NCBI GenBank assembly: GCA_036346225.1
Contig: JARFIW010000942.1
Coordinates: 1 to 64,000 of the forward strand
DNA: 64,000 nt
Direction: 5' to 3'
Origin: Platerodrilus igneus
Lineage: Eukaryota; Arthropoda; Insecta; Coleoptera; Lycidae
Part shown: positions 47,201 through 58,799 of the stretch, in pieces
How the letters are laid out: every line of letters begins with the position of its first letter
Numbering within the stretch: the first letter of the stretch is position 1
Notes under the pieces: model-generated
Seen by the model: the letters and a program-made list of their open reading frames with translations, nothing else
Told to the model about the DNA's origin: nothing
Database searches by the model: none
Program-made: the position numbers and the translations under genes

Positions 47201-49796
47201 CTTTTGAAGCTACTTTTATACTGATATTTGATTTATTAAACATTCGGAAGATTTATTCGAGGGGTGCATGTTGAGGTGGTGTTTTTCCGTACATGCTATT
47301 TGTTTGCGGGCTTCTTGGTTGGTTAGTTGCATACTCGTACATAGGATTCATTCATGACCGCTGAATTAAGATCATTAAACACAGAAAGACTATCGTCCCC
47401 TATTATGTAAGCCTTCTACTCAATAATTAATTAAAAATCAAGCTCGACCTCTACTTGGTCTAAAAATGGTTACGCCACCAACGAAAGTTGAACAGTTAAA
47501 TAGTGTTGCTAAAAATTGAACAAAGATCGTATATTTCAATATCACATCAATACACGCGCCAAGACACACACGCACACAGATTGTTGAGAAACTAAGCACT
47601 ATTTTGGTAAATTAGTGTCTTCTAAAACCATTCTCATTAGAGAGGTTTTCTTGATTTTAAGCAATATTAATATTTTTGGAGAATTGTAAAATTCTGGAAT
47701 GATGTTAAGTGGTTGTAATCTGGAGTTAGGTTATAAATACAAAGAGTGTAGTTTAAAAAGAGATCATTCCTCGTATTCTGTCGACACACGAAGTTATTTA
47801 AAAATACTGCAGTGATTAATAAGAACTAGTGTAAGTTAAAAGTATTCATAATTATTATAAAGTATCTGCAATAATTTAGTGTTTGCCAATTTTGGAAAAA
47901 TTGTAAGTAGGTCTACATTTGTGAAATTGTTTGAGTAGGGTATTATTTTTAGGGTTTCTTCTCTTTTGAAGAAAATCTAGTATAAGTTAATCAAAGATAA
48001 ACAATCAGGTCGTGACGTAAATTTTATTATTAATTTGCATGAGGATGCAATCGTTATTGATGGAGCATTAAATTTGTATTTAAGGGCTGGCGAATCTGGA
48101 GTTCTTTCAAAGCACCAGAAAATAGAGGTTAGAATAACAAATGATTTGTACCACATGTTTCTGAATTTATGAAATTATTTCAATATTTTTTCGAAATTCG
48201 CCTGCTTCGGAGTTTGATAATGTTTAATCGTTAGAAGTAGTAATTTTCAGTTTATTCAATTTAAAGGTAAAATTTATTATTTGTACAACAAGAGGACAAT
48301 TTATTTGAATTGAAGTTTGTCAAAAGAATTATTTTTACCATAGATGAAAATGACAAAATATTTGAAAGTCACTTTTAAATCAATTGCCAAATCTTAGATT
48401 TTAAGGTATCAACGTAATTAACAGTGATTCAAATATAAAGTTTACAAATTTACAAGTAAGTTTTAAACAAAGTTCTGACTTCAAATCTTACTTGCCGATA
48501 TACTTTCTAATATAAACATATGGTTAGTATAAAGTTGCCTTTAACAACTATAGCAAGATATTTAAAAATCAAATTTACTACATAAGGAAACAAAAGTTGT
48601 CAAATATCATATGGTTATCCTTTAGAAACAAGTACTAAAAACTCACTACATTTAATAAAGCTGTTATGATAGTTTTGGTTCTAGAACGTTAAAAGTAAAT
48701 GCGGATTGAGAATACTTACAAGATCCTTGAAAACAAAACTCAACCAAAGGAAATTTCTAGTGAATCAGACGTTATGCAAGTGTTTTCAGTTTGGCAAACA
48801 AAGTAACAGGTTTGACTTACCCGTCTAATGAAATCTTTTCTTTAAACACACCAGAAACGAATAAAATTCACATGTTCTACGAACATCTAGGCTTTGAGAT
48901 GAGCTTCATAAAAATAAAGCATAAGATCTTAAATCATTTCCATAATTTCTATCATAAAACAGATATTACTTTTTATAAAATAACAACGCACAATGCTTAA
49001 TTAGATAAACCCGTTATGTACTTAATTCAAGAATTATGTAGAACTTTAGCAATACAAAATCATGATAACATTACTTTCAAAGATGTTAATCCTTCAATAA
49101 TGTAAAACTTTAATAACATAAAACCATGATAATGTAAGTTCTAAAAAAGTCAAGGCGTAAATACGTTATAAAAATGATATTAAATAAAATTATTGTATTT
49201 ATTTAATACAAGTCATTGGTTAGAACGTAAAGTTAGATTTTCTGTAGGATATTCATCCTATCTTACAACAGTACATTTATGTTTATATAAAAAATCTAAA
49301 GTTGTAATATCGTTTAACAAAAATGAATAGAAGTTAGCTATCAACGTGTTAGGCTCATAATTACTAGTAGTAGTTAATAACATTGGCATTGCACAACATA
49401 TACTTTAGTTTTTACTATTGTTTATTGACATTATTTTATTCATTTCACCTCTTTTTAAATAAATATTTATTTGAAAAGAATTTTGTTTCATATATTTGAT
49501 CTTTACAGTGATGTTGATGAGCTACGGAGATCCTCGGTTTTATATATGCAAAATGCATTCATCATGATATTTGTTATATATTTTTTGTGCACGGACCAGA
49601 TAACAATACTACAGTACGGACAAATACATTTTAAACACAAAGCTGCACAACATTTTTAGCCTAAAACTCCACATGGGAAAGAAACGTCCATTTTAAGACA
49701 CCTTGTAGTTTATTATGACGTTATTTTGGCTTGTTAAGATGACGTTCATATAACGTCATTTCTAAGTCATAATGACGTCATTTTGGATGTGACATT

Positions 49797-50799
49797 TATG
49801 TTTTATTTCTGGTCATTCTTCTGTTCCGCAACACGCTACCACCACATATTCATGACCTTAAACATTAGTAAATCTACAAAGAAATTTATATTACAATAAT
49901 TATAAGGCATCATTAACATAACACAAATTATCAAATACAATAATCAATAATGGTTATTCAAAAAAGAAATTGTTCCAAAACCTAAACGTTATTCTGGTCA
50001 AATTCAACATAATTTATATATCTAAATTATATTACTCACCCTACTTACTCTTAATCAGATTTACATGCACATCCGCGTTGTGATTTGCAAACCCTTCGAC
50101 ATGGTTTCGAGTTCTGGCTATACAGCAATTATAGAAATGAATGGTTGCTGGAACTCCCTCACTGACAAATTGAAAACAACAACTTAGTTACATCAATCTC
50201 CAAATCAGAAACCAGAGTACCATAAATTCCATTTAATTGTCCAACTATAATTTATTCTCGCCTTTTATTGAAGGGTGGGTGACCAATTAAGCAATAACGG
50301 TGCATATACCAAACTTGTTGCACTTATATTACTTATATACAAATTAGACACTGCACATTCAACGTCCCGCCCAATATCCTGTTTCCGTAGTTATGTGTAG
50401 GTCAATGCGCGAGCCTTTTGTTAAGTCCCCTATCTCCCTTAATTATAGCGAGCACAAATATAACTGACTACCTATTTCCCGAATCAGTTTTAATAATCTC
50501 GTTAGTATTCACGCCAAATACGTATTATTTCCAACCGTACTTATTATAACATCGATCACTTTCCCACGTCTGCAATGGCGTCTCGTTTTCAGTATTTGAC
50601 AGGTTTTATCTGAATATTACAAATAATTAGAACTAATCTTTACAGCTTAGCTTGCATACTACCCAAATTAGGTACACTAAACAATACTAGTTCGATGCTG
50701 ATCATTTATTTTAAATTTAAATTGCAGGCGGTGCAAGAACACCAGCAATCACGGTGTAAATCCTAAACCCCAATAACCGACCGCTACCCAGCTAACATG
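49797..50799. other. Unique AT-rich sequence
   Basis: About 1 kb between two TGACGT-rich clusters (49713-49796 and 50800-50990). I see no gene. It could be the interior of an unrecognised transposon whose ends are these clusters, but no clean inverted ends are visible. Confidence 0.35.
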
Positions 50800-50990
50800 T
50801 TGACGTCATTTTGGTCATGAGTTACGTAATTTTAACCTAGAAAATGACGTAATATTGACGTCGCCACAACGTCAATATGTCGCAACAAAGACGTCATTTT
50901 ATTAAGTCATTTTGACGTCATTTTATTACGTTATTTTTCGGCGTCATTTTATTACGTTATTTCTTAGATGTGAATAAAACGTCACTAAAT
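50800..50990. repeat. TGACGTCA (CRE-like) cluster
   Basis: About a dozen TGACGT/ACGTCA words in 190 bp, including three full TGACGTCA palindromes and the repeat CGTCATTTTATTACGTTATT. TGACGTCA is the CREB/ATF binding consensus, but here the words look like a degenerate tandem/inverted repeat. Confidence 0.6.
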
Positions 50991-51000
50991 CACCTCAACA

Positions 51001-51287
51001 CAATTTAGAATTATGTACATTAATTTTAGAGTTGATAATACAATAAAATCAATAGGTATAGTCAAAATCAAGAAAGAATGCATTCGCGTCATAGGTTTCT
51101 GCATACAAAACCGACATACTTTTAAATGATCTATCGGAGTATGCGTATAGTGCATAAGATTTGAAAGTATGCAAGTTTTTAATTCAGAAACTTACAACGT
51201 GAATGCATTCTTTCGCAATTTCGACTGAACCTCTAGTTTTGATTGCATTATAGCTCTAAAAATTAATGTACATATTTCAGAATTACA
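51001..51287. repeat. Long imperfect hairpin (foldback/MITE-like)
   Basis: The arm from about 51001 to 51126 matches the reverse complement of about 51160-51287. Pairs include TATGTACATTAATTTTAGAG with CTCTAAAAATTAATGTACATA, and AAGAATGCATTC with GAATGCATTCTT. The loop is about 33 nt. Arms of ~125 bp with perhaps 75-80% identity. There is no coding sequence. Confidence 0.7.
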
Positions 51288-51289
51288 TT

Positions 51290-52260
51290 TAATAGAACAT
51301 AGATCAGTAGAAAGGGTAAATCTGCACTAGTTTTCAGAATCAACTGTAGACATTATGCTTGAAAATTTTTAAAAATTAAAATAAAAAAAAACACGAAATG
51401 AAAGAATCAGGTATTTTAAACCTTTATTGTTATATTGAGTGGGTAACAAAGTTTACGACATTAAAGTATGGGTTCTCCATAAATTTCTTAATCACTAAAA
51501 AATCAGAATTCATTTTTATTTGTTTTCAACTGCAAACAAATCAATTCTTAAAAAAAAAAATGTATTCGTTATTACCCAAAAAGTATTTAATTTAGATTTA
51601 AAATACAATAATTATTTTCAAAATACTATTGTACCTATTGGCACGCCCTTAAATAGTATATTTCATAAAGAACAAAAATTTAATTATACCCACACTGTTT
51701 AGGTATACATCTATATTGCTACTACAAAATACTACCCAAAACAACCTAAAAATAGTAATTTGAACAAACATCAATTAATTTTACACGTTCATATCAGTCA
51801 GTATTGCTTATTTTATGCTCTGATAATTATATCTAAATAATTAAATATTGCTACAATAGTCAATGTAATCAAATGATATCATATAAGTGCACCTAGTGAG
51901 CATGCAGCATTACAAATTTTTGCACCAATGTGTTATTTCAGAAGTTAGTGAGTTACAGTTACAATATCAATGCAGCATATGTTCAATTTGCAATGTATTT
52001 TCTGCAACTTTGGCATAACATCTTATCTTGAACATTGCATCGTTATTGCAACTGTAATGTACAACATACTGATATAAATATTTCAAATTCTACACTATAT
52101 TTTTCATGTGTCCATAATTTAAAATGTTAATCAAGGCTAATATTTAATGTTTAGGCAATACTGCGAATAAATTTTCTACATATTAAGATGTGAGAATTCA
52201 AATGGCCCACAGTGATGCTGAGCGATTGAATCTTGTATTCCAATCAGCACCATGTTATGC
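51290..52260. other. AT-rich sequence without recognisable gene
   Basis: Only short low-complexity ORFs; nothing I can support. Confidence 0.4.
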
Positions 52261-52266
52261 TATGCG

Positions 52267-52372
52267 TAGGCTACTGTTAGAAATGTTTTACTACTAAGAA
52301 AATGATTAATGCAACATTCGTAAGCCGTTGCATTATTTTTCCTAGTAGTAAAACGTTTCTAACAGTAGCCTA
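52267..52372. repeat. Compact hairpin of pre-miRNA size
   Basis: 106 nt with arms of about 48 nt: TAGGCTACTGTTAGAAATG pairs with CGTTTCTAACAGTAGCCTA. Only a few mismatches and one small bulge occur, and the loop is about 10 nt (ATTCGTAAGCC). It could be a small foldback transposon or a hairpin RNA source; the sequence alone cannot decide. Confidence 0.7.
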
Positions 52373-52379
52373 TCTTCAA

Positions 52380-53000
52380 TACAATTTTTCGTACATGTAC
52401 CCGGTGCAAAATATTAAACGCTTTGTCGATGTGAGCATGTAGCTCGAGTGACTGCACATATGTAATAGACAATAGCAGAATCATCTGGATCTGTCTGTAT
52501 CCACAACCCGATGTTTACATCATTTAACCCCAGAATACAATATACCAGAAACTGACACTCTCAATTTAGAATTTTTGTATGGCCATGTTCTTGATGGTCA
52601 TTTACTTTTGCTATATATCTAAAAATAATTTTGGGGTTATATCAACTGTATGAAATTTATGAATAAAATAAAAAAATTAGAAGAAGGTACAATGCAAAAT
52701 GCGTTGTGTTTTAGAATAATTGGGATTATATTTACAAAGTTGAAATTCAAACTGTAACGGGTCAGTTGCACCGTCACAAATTCTTTGGTTAGTCAACCAT
52801 ATATGTGTTATATTAAAAGAATATGTTAGTTAGGCAACTTTAAACACACAAGGCTTTCCTATTATGTTAGACAAAGAGCTGGTTTTCTCTGTCATAATTA
52901 CAAGTTGTAGTAGGGAGTTATAGATGTGTTGTTGTATTCTGCGCCATAAGTTAGATAAGGGTAGCCCCTCTTTTGATTTTTCCTGTTTTAAGCACCTTTA
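52380..53000. other. AT-rich sequence without recognisable gene
   Basis: I see nothing I can name. Confidence 0.4.
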
Positions 53001-53003
53001 ACG

Positions 53004-53433
53004 ATGGGTCGAGCATCATTTTCTTTGTGGCGACGCCATTACCAGAATATCAAATATTTCCTATGCTTGATAGGAAATTATATTCTGAGTAGCCAGATAG
53101 GGGTATGTGGAATTTTATTATTATTAATTTGTTTACCTGCATTTTTTATTATAGCACTCATGGCAAGGTCAGCTAACTTTGAAATGTGATCATTTAATTT
53201 ATTTACGTGACCAATTCGGCCGCCGGTGTGATTTATCCCAATTTTGTACCTGGAAAGCTGTTTCTAGTAATTTGGATTTCGATACTTGCATTTGCAAGCA
53301 GCTTAGGGAGATTTTCACTAAGGCAAATTGGTACAAAAGAAATGAAACTTCATTTCCATATGCCAACTATTCAAGTAGGCCGTTTAGAAACCTCGAATTG
53401 GCGTGTTATGTAATACATTATCCTGCAGTATAA
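53004..53433 (+). other. Unrecognised overlapping ORFs
   Basis: Three short ATG frames (53004-53189, 53179-53433, 53207-53413). The first has a hydrophobic run (GILLLLICLPAFFIIALMA) that would span a membrane. The less AT-rich composition differs from both flanks. No family is recognised on either strand, and coding is not established. Confidence 0.25.
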
Positions 53434-53439
53434 AACTAA

Positions 53440-53900
53440 TTATATTCATTTATATTTTATTTATTCCTATTTAAATTGTTGTTAATTTACAGTAATCTTT
53501 CCAAGGTGTTTGACTATAAGGGTCAAGGTTATCAGCAATAATTAATGTGTTCGCGCCAGAACCAACAAATCTGTCATCAAGGTGGTTGACCTGCTCTGGT
53601 TATCTATTAATAGCTCACCTGTCAACAGGTATTTATTTTTATACATTTAATTTAAAACTGAACAGATGGTTTACTCTACTAAACTAGAAGCCTTAAGCTT
53701 TATGAGTTTGATTTAATTTATTCCAATAATATCATATTATTATTTTTAATTTATAACTAACTAGATATTTGTTAGAAATGAGCTCATTTTATTTTTACAT
53801 AATTTTGTTCAAGTAAATAAATTTTTATGATATCCTAGAAGTGACTAAATATTTATCTACTAAATAAATAGGAAAAAATATATTGGTATTAGAGACGAGA
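53440..53900. other. AT-rich spacer
   Basis: No gene or repeat that I can support. Confidence 0.4.
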
Positions 53901-54171
53901 ATAATGAGCTTCTAAAAATAAAGTTGAGATAGCAGATAGATGGAAAAGATATTTAGAAGATTTATATAAGGAGACGATATGGATGAGTTAGAGAACGACC
54001 AAGAAGAGGATGTAGAAATAGGGTTCTCAATATTAAGAGAGGAATTTGATAGAGCTGTTAGGGATCTTAAACTAAATAAAGCGCCAGGGATAGACGATAT
54101 TCCGCAGAATTAATAAAATATGCAAGTCAGAAAACTTTAGACAGATTATATGAACTAGTAAAGGTAATATA
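53900..54171 (+). pseudogene. RTE-like LINE relic, 5' part before the Merlin
   Basis: Sequence from about 53930 encodes, with indels, ADRWKRYLEDLY, then EEFDRAVRDLKLNKAPGIDD, the start of a non-LTR reverse transcriptase fingers domain. The Merlin insertion at 54172 interrupts it; it resumes at 56689. Confidence 0.8.
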
Positions 54172-54382
54172 GGCTACACTTCCGTACTCCTCCTGAGCGA
54201 TTTTTGGACGAAATATTTTTACTAGACTAAATTGATGATGGAGAGTCCGAATCCAAAACCGTTTTGGGCCAAAATGTAGTGTTCACAGATACAAGAGGTC
54301 AAAGGTAAGATTTTAACATGGTATCTTATGGGAGAAAAAAGTTTTTTATTCGACTTAAATCCATACAATATTTTTAAAAATA
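54172..54382 (+). repeat. Merlin left terminal inverted repeat
   Basis: It pairs with 56470-56680. Shared inner landmarks are GATGATGGAGAGTCCGAATC and CGACTTAAATCCAT. Confidence 0.88.
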
Positions 54383-54493
54383 TATTCTTTAATATAATAA
54401 TATTGAACATGTGATATCTCAATATTTCAGACAAAATATTTTTGTATTTGTCAATTAAAGTCAATTTCAATTGTCATCATTTTTAATTTGAGT

Positions 54494-56230
54494 ATGTTTA
54501 ATTTAAAGAAGTTATACTCTATTTGCAACGATTCAATTTCTACAAGAAAATGGTGCCAATCTATTCGATTACTTCCAGTTAAAAGGATTGCCCCAAATGT
54601 TGGGCACGCCGACAAATTGTCACGGAAATGTCATTTCGCCAAGAAGGAGAAGGTGGTTTTGGCATATTTAGGTGTCAAAAAACAAAAATCACAAGGATGG
54701 AAAAGAATACTCCATTTCAATTGCAGAAAATTCTTGGTTTTCAGGTAAGATCATTATTTTAAATTTAAATTTGGTTAGATTAGCATAATGAAATAAATAT
54801 TTCTAAAATGCAATTAAATCGAATTATTAAATTTTAATAGTTTTATCACGCTTTATTTTATTCGCTATGCTTTGACTTATTCTTAATATTCTTAAATTCT
54901 AAAACAGATATCTAAGATAAATAATTAATCATTCGATAAAATGGTTAGCATTTTTACACGCTTAGAATAATATATATCTAATGTACTTTAAGATCCAAGC
55001 AAATGGTTTCGCCAATAAAAATAAAAGGATAACAGATAATTTAATGATGATATAGATTAAATATAATAACCAACTCAGTCGACTACGCCGACTTGTAGGC
55101 TTAAATTAGCTATTATATTTAATCTATATCATCATTAAATTATCTATCAGTTCCGCCTTCATGGGTTCTTCCTTTGTTTGCGATTGGTATAAGTTGAATA
55201 TTAATAACTTTTAAATATTCATTTCCGATCAATTACACCAATACAATCAACGTTGAATTTTCTTCGAATGATATATTACTTACCCTTATTGTCGAGGCCA
55301 TTTGCTTAGAATGTTCCTTAATTTTCGAATGTAATGCCCATGTTAAAACAGTAATTTGCATATTTTATTTAGGATCCCATCTTTCATTGGAAAAGGCTTT
55401 GTGTGTTACATACTGTTTCACGAGAAGTTTTTCCTATGAAAATACCATACACGAGTCCTCGGATGATACTTTTCAAACATCGACTGAAACTGTGTCCGAT
55501 TGGTTTGCGTATTGTCGCGAAGTTATGATGATCGATTTGGACAAGGATTATGAGAATATGGGGAAAATCGGAGGAGCGGGGAAAAATTGTGGAAATTGAC
55601 GAATCAAAGGTGTTATTTATTTCACTAATATATTTTTGCTAATGTTGTTGAATTTTAATTTTATTACAGATTGGAAAACGCAAATATAATAAAGGACGAA
55701 TGGTGGAGGTAATTGGATCATTGGGATGATTGAAAGGGGCAACAGCGATAACTTCAGGCTCGAGATTTGCCCAAATAATAAGAGGGATAAGGATACGCTT
55801 TTACCGCTTATCCACAAGCATATCCTTCCGGAACCATCATTTATTCTGATATGTGGAAAGCGTATGATTGTTTGTCTCAGGTAATATACATTTTAAAAAT
55901 TTTAAATCGATTAATTAATTTGCGTTACATTTTAGGAAGGATTTTATCACTTTACAGTGAATCATTCCTTGGAATTTGTTAATTCGGAGACAGGTGTCCT
56001 ACGAATACCATCGAGTCAAATTGGAGACCTTTAAAAATCGATTGAACGCGGAGGCGTCGGAGGAAAGGACAACATTGCTGACCATCTTTGTGAATATCTT
56101 TGGCATAAATTGAACCGAGAAGAAGACAAGTTTTGGCATTCATTCATGCAATCAAAAAATTTACGTTGTTTAGATTATGTTTATGAGATTGTTTCAGGTT
56201 ATGTTTGTAAAATTGTTACTGTTAGGTTAG
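54494..56230 (+). pseudogene. Merlin (IS1016/ISXO2-like) transposase
   Basis: Likely exons: 54494-54744 (N-terminal zinc-ribbon region, WCQSIRLLP), 55373-55609, 55670-55880 and 55936 to about 56230, all with GT-AG borders. Exon 2 reads TETVSDWFAYCREVMM, then KIGGAG and, after a one-base shift at GGGGAAAAA, KIVEIDESK with the first catalytic D. Exon 3 continues GKRKYNKGRMVE, IIGMIERGN, DTLLPLIHKHILPEPS and the WKAYDCLSQ region after the second D. Exon 4 starts EGFYHFTVNHSLEFVNSETG and later has HLCEYLWHK. It is a DDE/D transposase for cut-and-paste movement. Frames are broken by single-base shifts in exons 1, 2, 3 and 4. Confidence 0.87.
55035..55144. repeat. Perfect 34-bp inverted repeat in Merlin intron 1
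   Basis: The arms 55035-55068 and 55111-55144 are exact reverse complements (GATAATTTAATGATG ... at the outside), with a 42-nt GC-richer loop that contains AGTCG/CGACT. It lies in the long (628-nt) first intron. Confidence 0.8.
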
Positions 56231-56469
56231 TTTAGTGGTATTGTTTTTCTTGTCAATTTTATATTTTATATTTATACTTGTCATGAAATTTAAATTTGTT
56301 CTTGTCGAATTTTGTAATATAAAGTATATATTTTACAATGTATTTCCTTTAAAGATACTATAATCCCTTTAAGAGGGATGATTAATGTAAAATGCACATT
56401 TTGTTATTACTGCAGCAAATCCAATCTAATTAGAGTAATTTAATATTTTTCTTGTCAAATTTTGTAATT

Positions 56470-56680
56470 TTTAAAAATATTGAATGGATTTAAGTCGAAT
56501 ACAAAACCTTTTTTCTCCCATAAGACCCCATGTTAAAATCTGACCTTTGACCTCTTGTATCTCGTGAACCCTAAATTTTGGCCCAAAACGGTTTTTGGAT
56601 TCGGACTCTCCATCATCGATTTAGTCTAGTAAAAAATATTTCGTCCAAAAATCGCTCAGGAGGAGTACGGAAGTTTTTCC
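56470..56680 (-). repeat. Merlin right terminal inverted repeat
   Basis: The reverse complement of the left repeat with scattered differences. Confidence 0.88.
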
Positions 56681-56688
56681 GTAATATA

Positions 56689-58030
56689 TGACACAGGTGA
56701 GGTTCCAATAGATTTCGAAAAATATTATTATCCCAATCCCAAAAAAGTCAGGAGCCGATAGGTGTGAGAATTTTAGAACAGTTAGTTTAACTTCTCATGC
56801 TTCCAAAATACTAACAATAATAATTAAAATAGAGTAGAAGCTTTAACTGAGAATTATTTAGAATATGGTTTTAGAAGACAGAGGGACTAGAGAACCGATA
56901 TTAATGATTAGGCTAATTATCGAAAAAGGTTACAAAAATAAAAGACTCATTTCGCTTTTGTAGATTTAGAAAAAGCATTTGATAGGGTTAATTGGATTGT
57001 TATGTTCAGGGTTTTGCAAAAATAGGAATCTCTCATAGGGATAGAAAAATTATTTACAGTCTATATAAAACCAAAGCGTAGTAATTAGATTGGATGAAAT
57101 AGAAAAGGAAGCTAAGATTAGAAATGGGGTTAGACAGGGTTGTATACTGTCTCCTTGATTTTAATGTTTATATTGAGGAAGCTTTAAACTTAGCTAGAGA
57201 GAGAAAAGAGATAGGTATTAGTGTACAGGGACAGAAAATAGACATGTTACGTTTGCAGATGATATAGCCATTATAGCAGACTCTAGGAAAGAGTTAGGAG
57301 AGTTTTAAATATTTTAGATGAGATACTACGGAGTAACTATAGTATGAGAATTAACTCAGTAAAGACAAAGATAATGACAAGTGAGTTACAGCCTAGTTCT
57401 AAACCAAAATTAAAAATAGGTAATACCGAGTTAGAGGAGGTAGATGAATTTTGCTATTTAGGTAGTATAATTACAAAGGATGGACGTAGCAGAAGGGATA
57501 TAGTAGCCAGAATAGCTCAAGCTAGAAAAATGTTTTTAAAAAAGAAAAACTTACTAATAGCTAATAGTATTAGTTTAGATAATAGAAAAGTTTCTTAAAG
57601 TCGCGTATGGAGCGTTCTACTATACGGTAGTGAGACTTGGACAATTAAAGAAGTAGATAAGAAAAGATAGAAGCTTTTGAAACTTGGTGTTATAGGAGAA
57701 TGTTAAAGATTAGTTGGACAGATAGAGTAACAAACGAGGAAGTTTATAGAAGGATAGGTGAGGATCCCTGTATGTGGAAACAATTGAAGGTCAGGAGAGA
57801 TAGAATGATAGGGCACCAGTTAAGACATGAGGACTATTTAGTAAAGTCTTAGATTATAGACTACCAAATAAAAATAGAGTAGGAAGGCCTAGACAAAGCT
57901 ATATTAGTCAAATTATTAGAGATTTAGGTTGTGAAGGGTATGTGGACCTTTTTAGACTAGCTCAGAATAGAAAAGAATTTAGAGCTGCGTCAAACCGACT
58001 TTAAGTAAGTCCGAAAACAAAACAAAAAAA
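56689..58030 (+). pseudogene. RTE-like LINE relic, RT and C-terminal part
   Basis: Continues the LINE: IIPIPKKSGADRCENFRTVS, LTSHASKIL, FVDLEKAFDRVNW (about 56957-56995), GVRQGCILSP, then FADDIAIIADSRKEL (about 57250) with the catalytic Asp pair. After it come FCYLGSIITKDGRS, LLYGSETWTI, YRRMLKISWTDRVTNEEV and RVGRPRQSYISQII. Frames change many times; the longest is 57344-57598. The 3' end is ACTTTAAGTAAGTCCGAAAAC and an A-rich tail near 58030. The clade call (RTE or relative) rests on motif similarity only. Confidence 0.87.
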
Positions 58031-58035
58031 ATCAG

Positions 58036-58505
58036 TTAACTAAATGTCACCAGGACATAACTCACAATTAGTTAGCGGTCTGGCATGTTGGTAGCGTTTC
58101 GTTGCTTAAGCCTTACCTTAACATATAATTTAATAAACGTCACCATGACATAACTCACAATTAGGTAGCGGTCTGGCATGTTGGTAGCGTTTCGTTGCTT
58201 AAGCCTTACCATAACAGATAATTTAATAAACGTTTTCATGACATATCTCACAATTAGGTAGCGGTCTGGCATGTTGGTAGCGTTTCGTTGCTAAGCCTTA
58301 CCATAATAGATAATTTAATAAACGTCATCATGACATAACTCACAATTAGGTAGCGGTCTGGCATGTTGGTAGCGTTTCGTTGCTTAAGCCTTACCATAAC
58401 ATATAATTTAATAAACGTCACCATGACATAACTCACAATTAGGTAGCGGTCTGGCATGTTGGCAGCGATTCGTTGTTAAGCCTTACCATAACATATAATT
58501 TAACA
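58036..58505 (+). repeat. Satellite, 93-bp unit, five copies
   Basis: AGCGGTCTGGCATGTTGG recurs at 58074, 58167, 58260, 58352 and 58445 (spacing 92-93). Units are over 90% identical. Minus-strand frames through it repeat a short peptide because 93 is divisible by 3; I do not treat them as genes. The array starts at the tail of the LINE and ends before a second LINE tail. Confidence 0.92.
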
Positions 58506-58619
58506 CTTTTCCTTTTTGAAGCGGATAACCAGGTTATATTTCATTTATAAATGGTAATCATGTAAACATGTTAGAGTTCTTTAACAACCATCAGGTTGCT
58601 AATATCTATGTAGAGCCAG

Positions 58620-58795
58620 CTGGATAGGAAAAGATAGAAGGATATAGGAAGACCTAGACCAAACTATATTAGTCAAATTATTAGAAATTTAGGTTGTGAA
58701 GGGTATGTAGAGCTTTTAGATTAGCACAGAATAGAAAAGAAGTTAGAGCTGCGTCAAACCGACCTTAAGTAAGGTCGAAAACAAAATGATGATGA
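58620..58795 (+). mobile_element. Second LINE 3' tail of the same family
   Basis: GGAAGACCTAGACCAAACTA through GTAAGGTCGAAAACAAAATG matches the end of the LINE at about 57878-58022, with its own A-rich tail (ATGATGATGAAA). Only the last ~170 bp are present, as expected of a 5'-truncated insertion. Confidence 0.85.
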
Positions 58796-58799
58796 AATA

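Larger units (their letters stand above)
36288..49796 (+). repeat. Segmental duplication copy B
   Basis: Collinear with copy A (33-10767), plus the BEL/Pao insertion at 37723-44296 and minus the two A-only segments. Outside the zinc fingers and BEL I see no gene. The short frame at 48791-49000 is shared with A (6936-7148) but unlike any protein I know. 42794-47523 is repeated again at 59321-64000. Confidence 0.85.
54172..56680 (+). mobile_element. Merlin DNA transposon
   Basis: 2.5 kb bounded by an 8-bp GTAATATA target duplication (54164-54171, 56681-56688), the size usual for Merlin. Terminal inverted repeats are long, about 210 bp and over 90% identical (54172-54382 and 56470-56680). Their outermost bases are imperfect (GGCTACACTTCC against GGAAAAACTTCC). 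An ISXO2/IS1016-type transposase with introns lies between them. Confidence 0.92.

Noticed and set aside
48791..49000. 69-codon ORF shared with 6936-7148
   Set aside because: Conserved only because of the segmental duplication; several amino-acid changes and a different stop position; no motif.
50800..50990. Real CREB/ATF enhancer
   Set aside because: Repeat-like spacing, presence at several non-genic boundaries and no adjacent gene make a repeat more likely.
58072..58457. Minus-strand ORFs with a repeated MPDRYLIV peptide
   Set aside because: They arise because the satellite unit (93 bp) is a multiple of three; there is no gene context.
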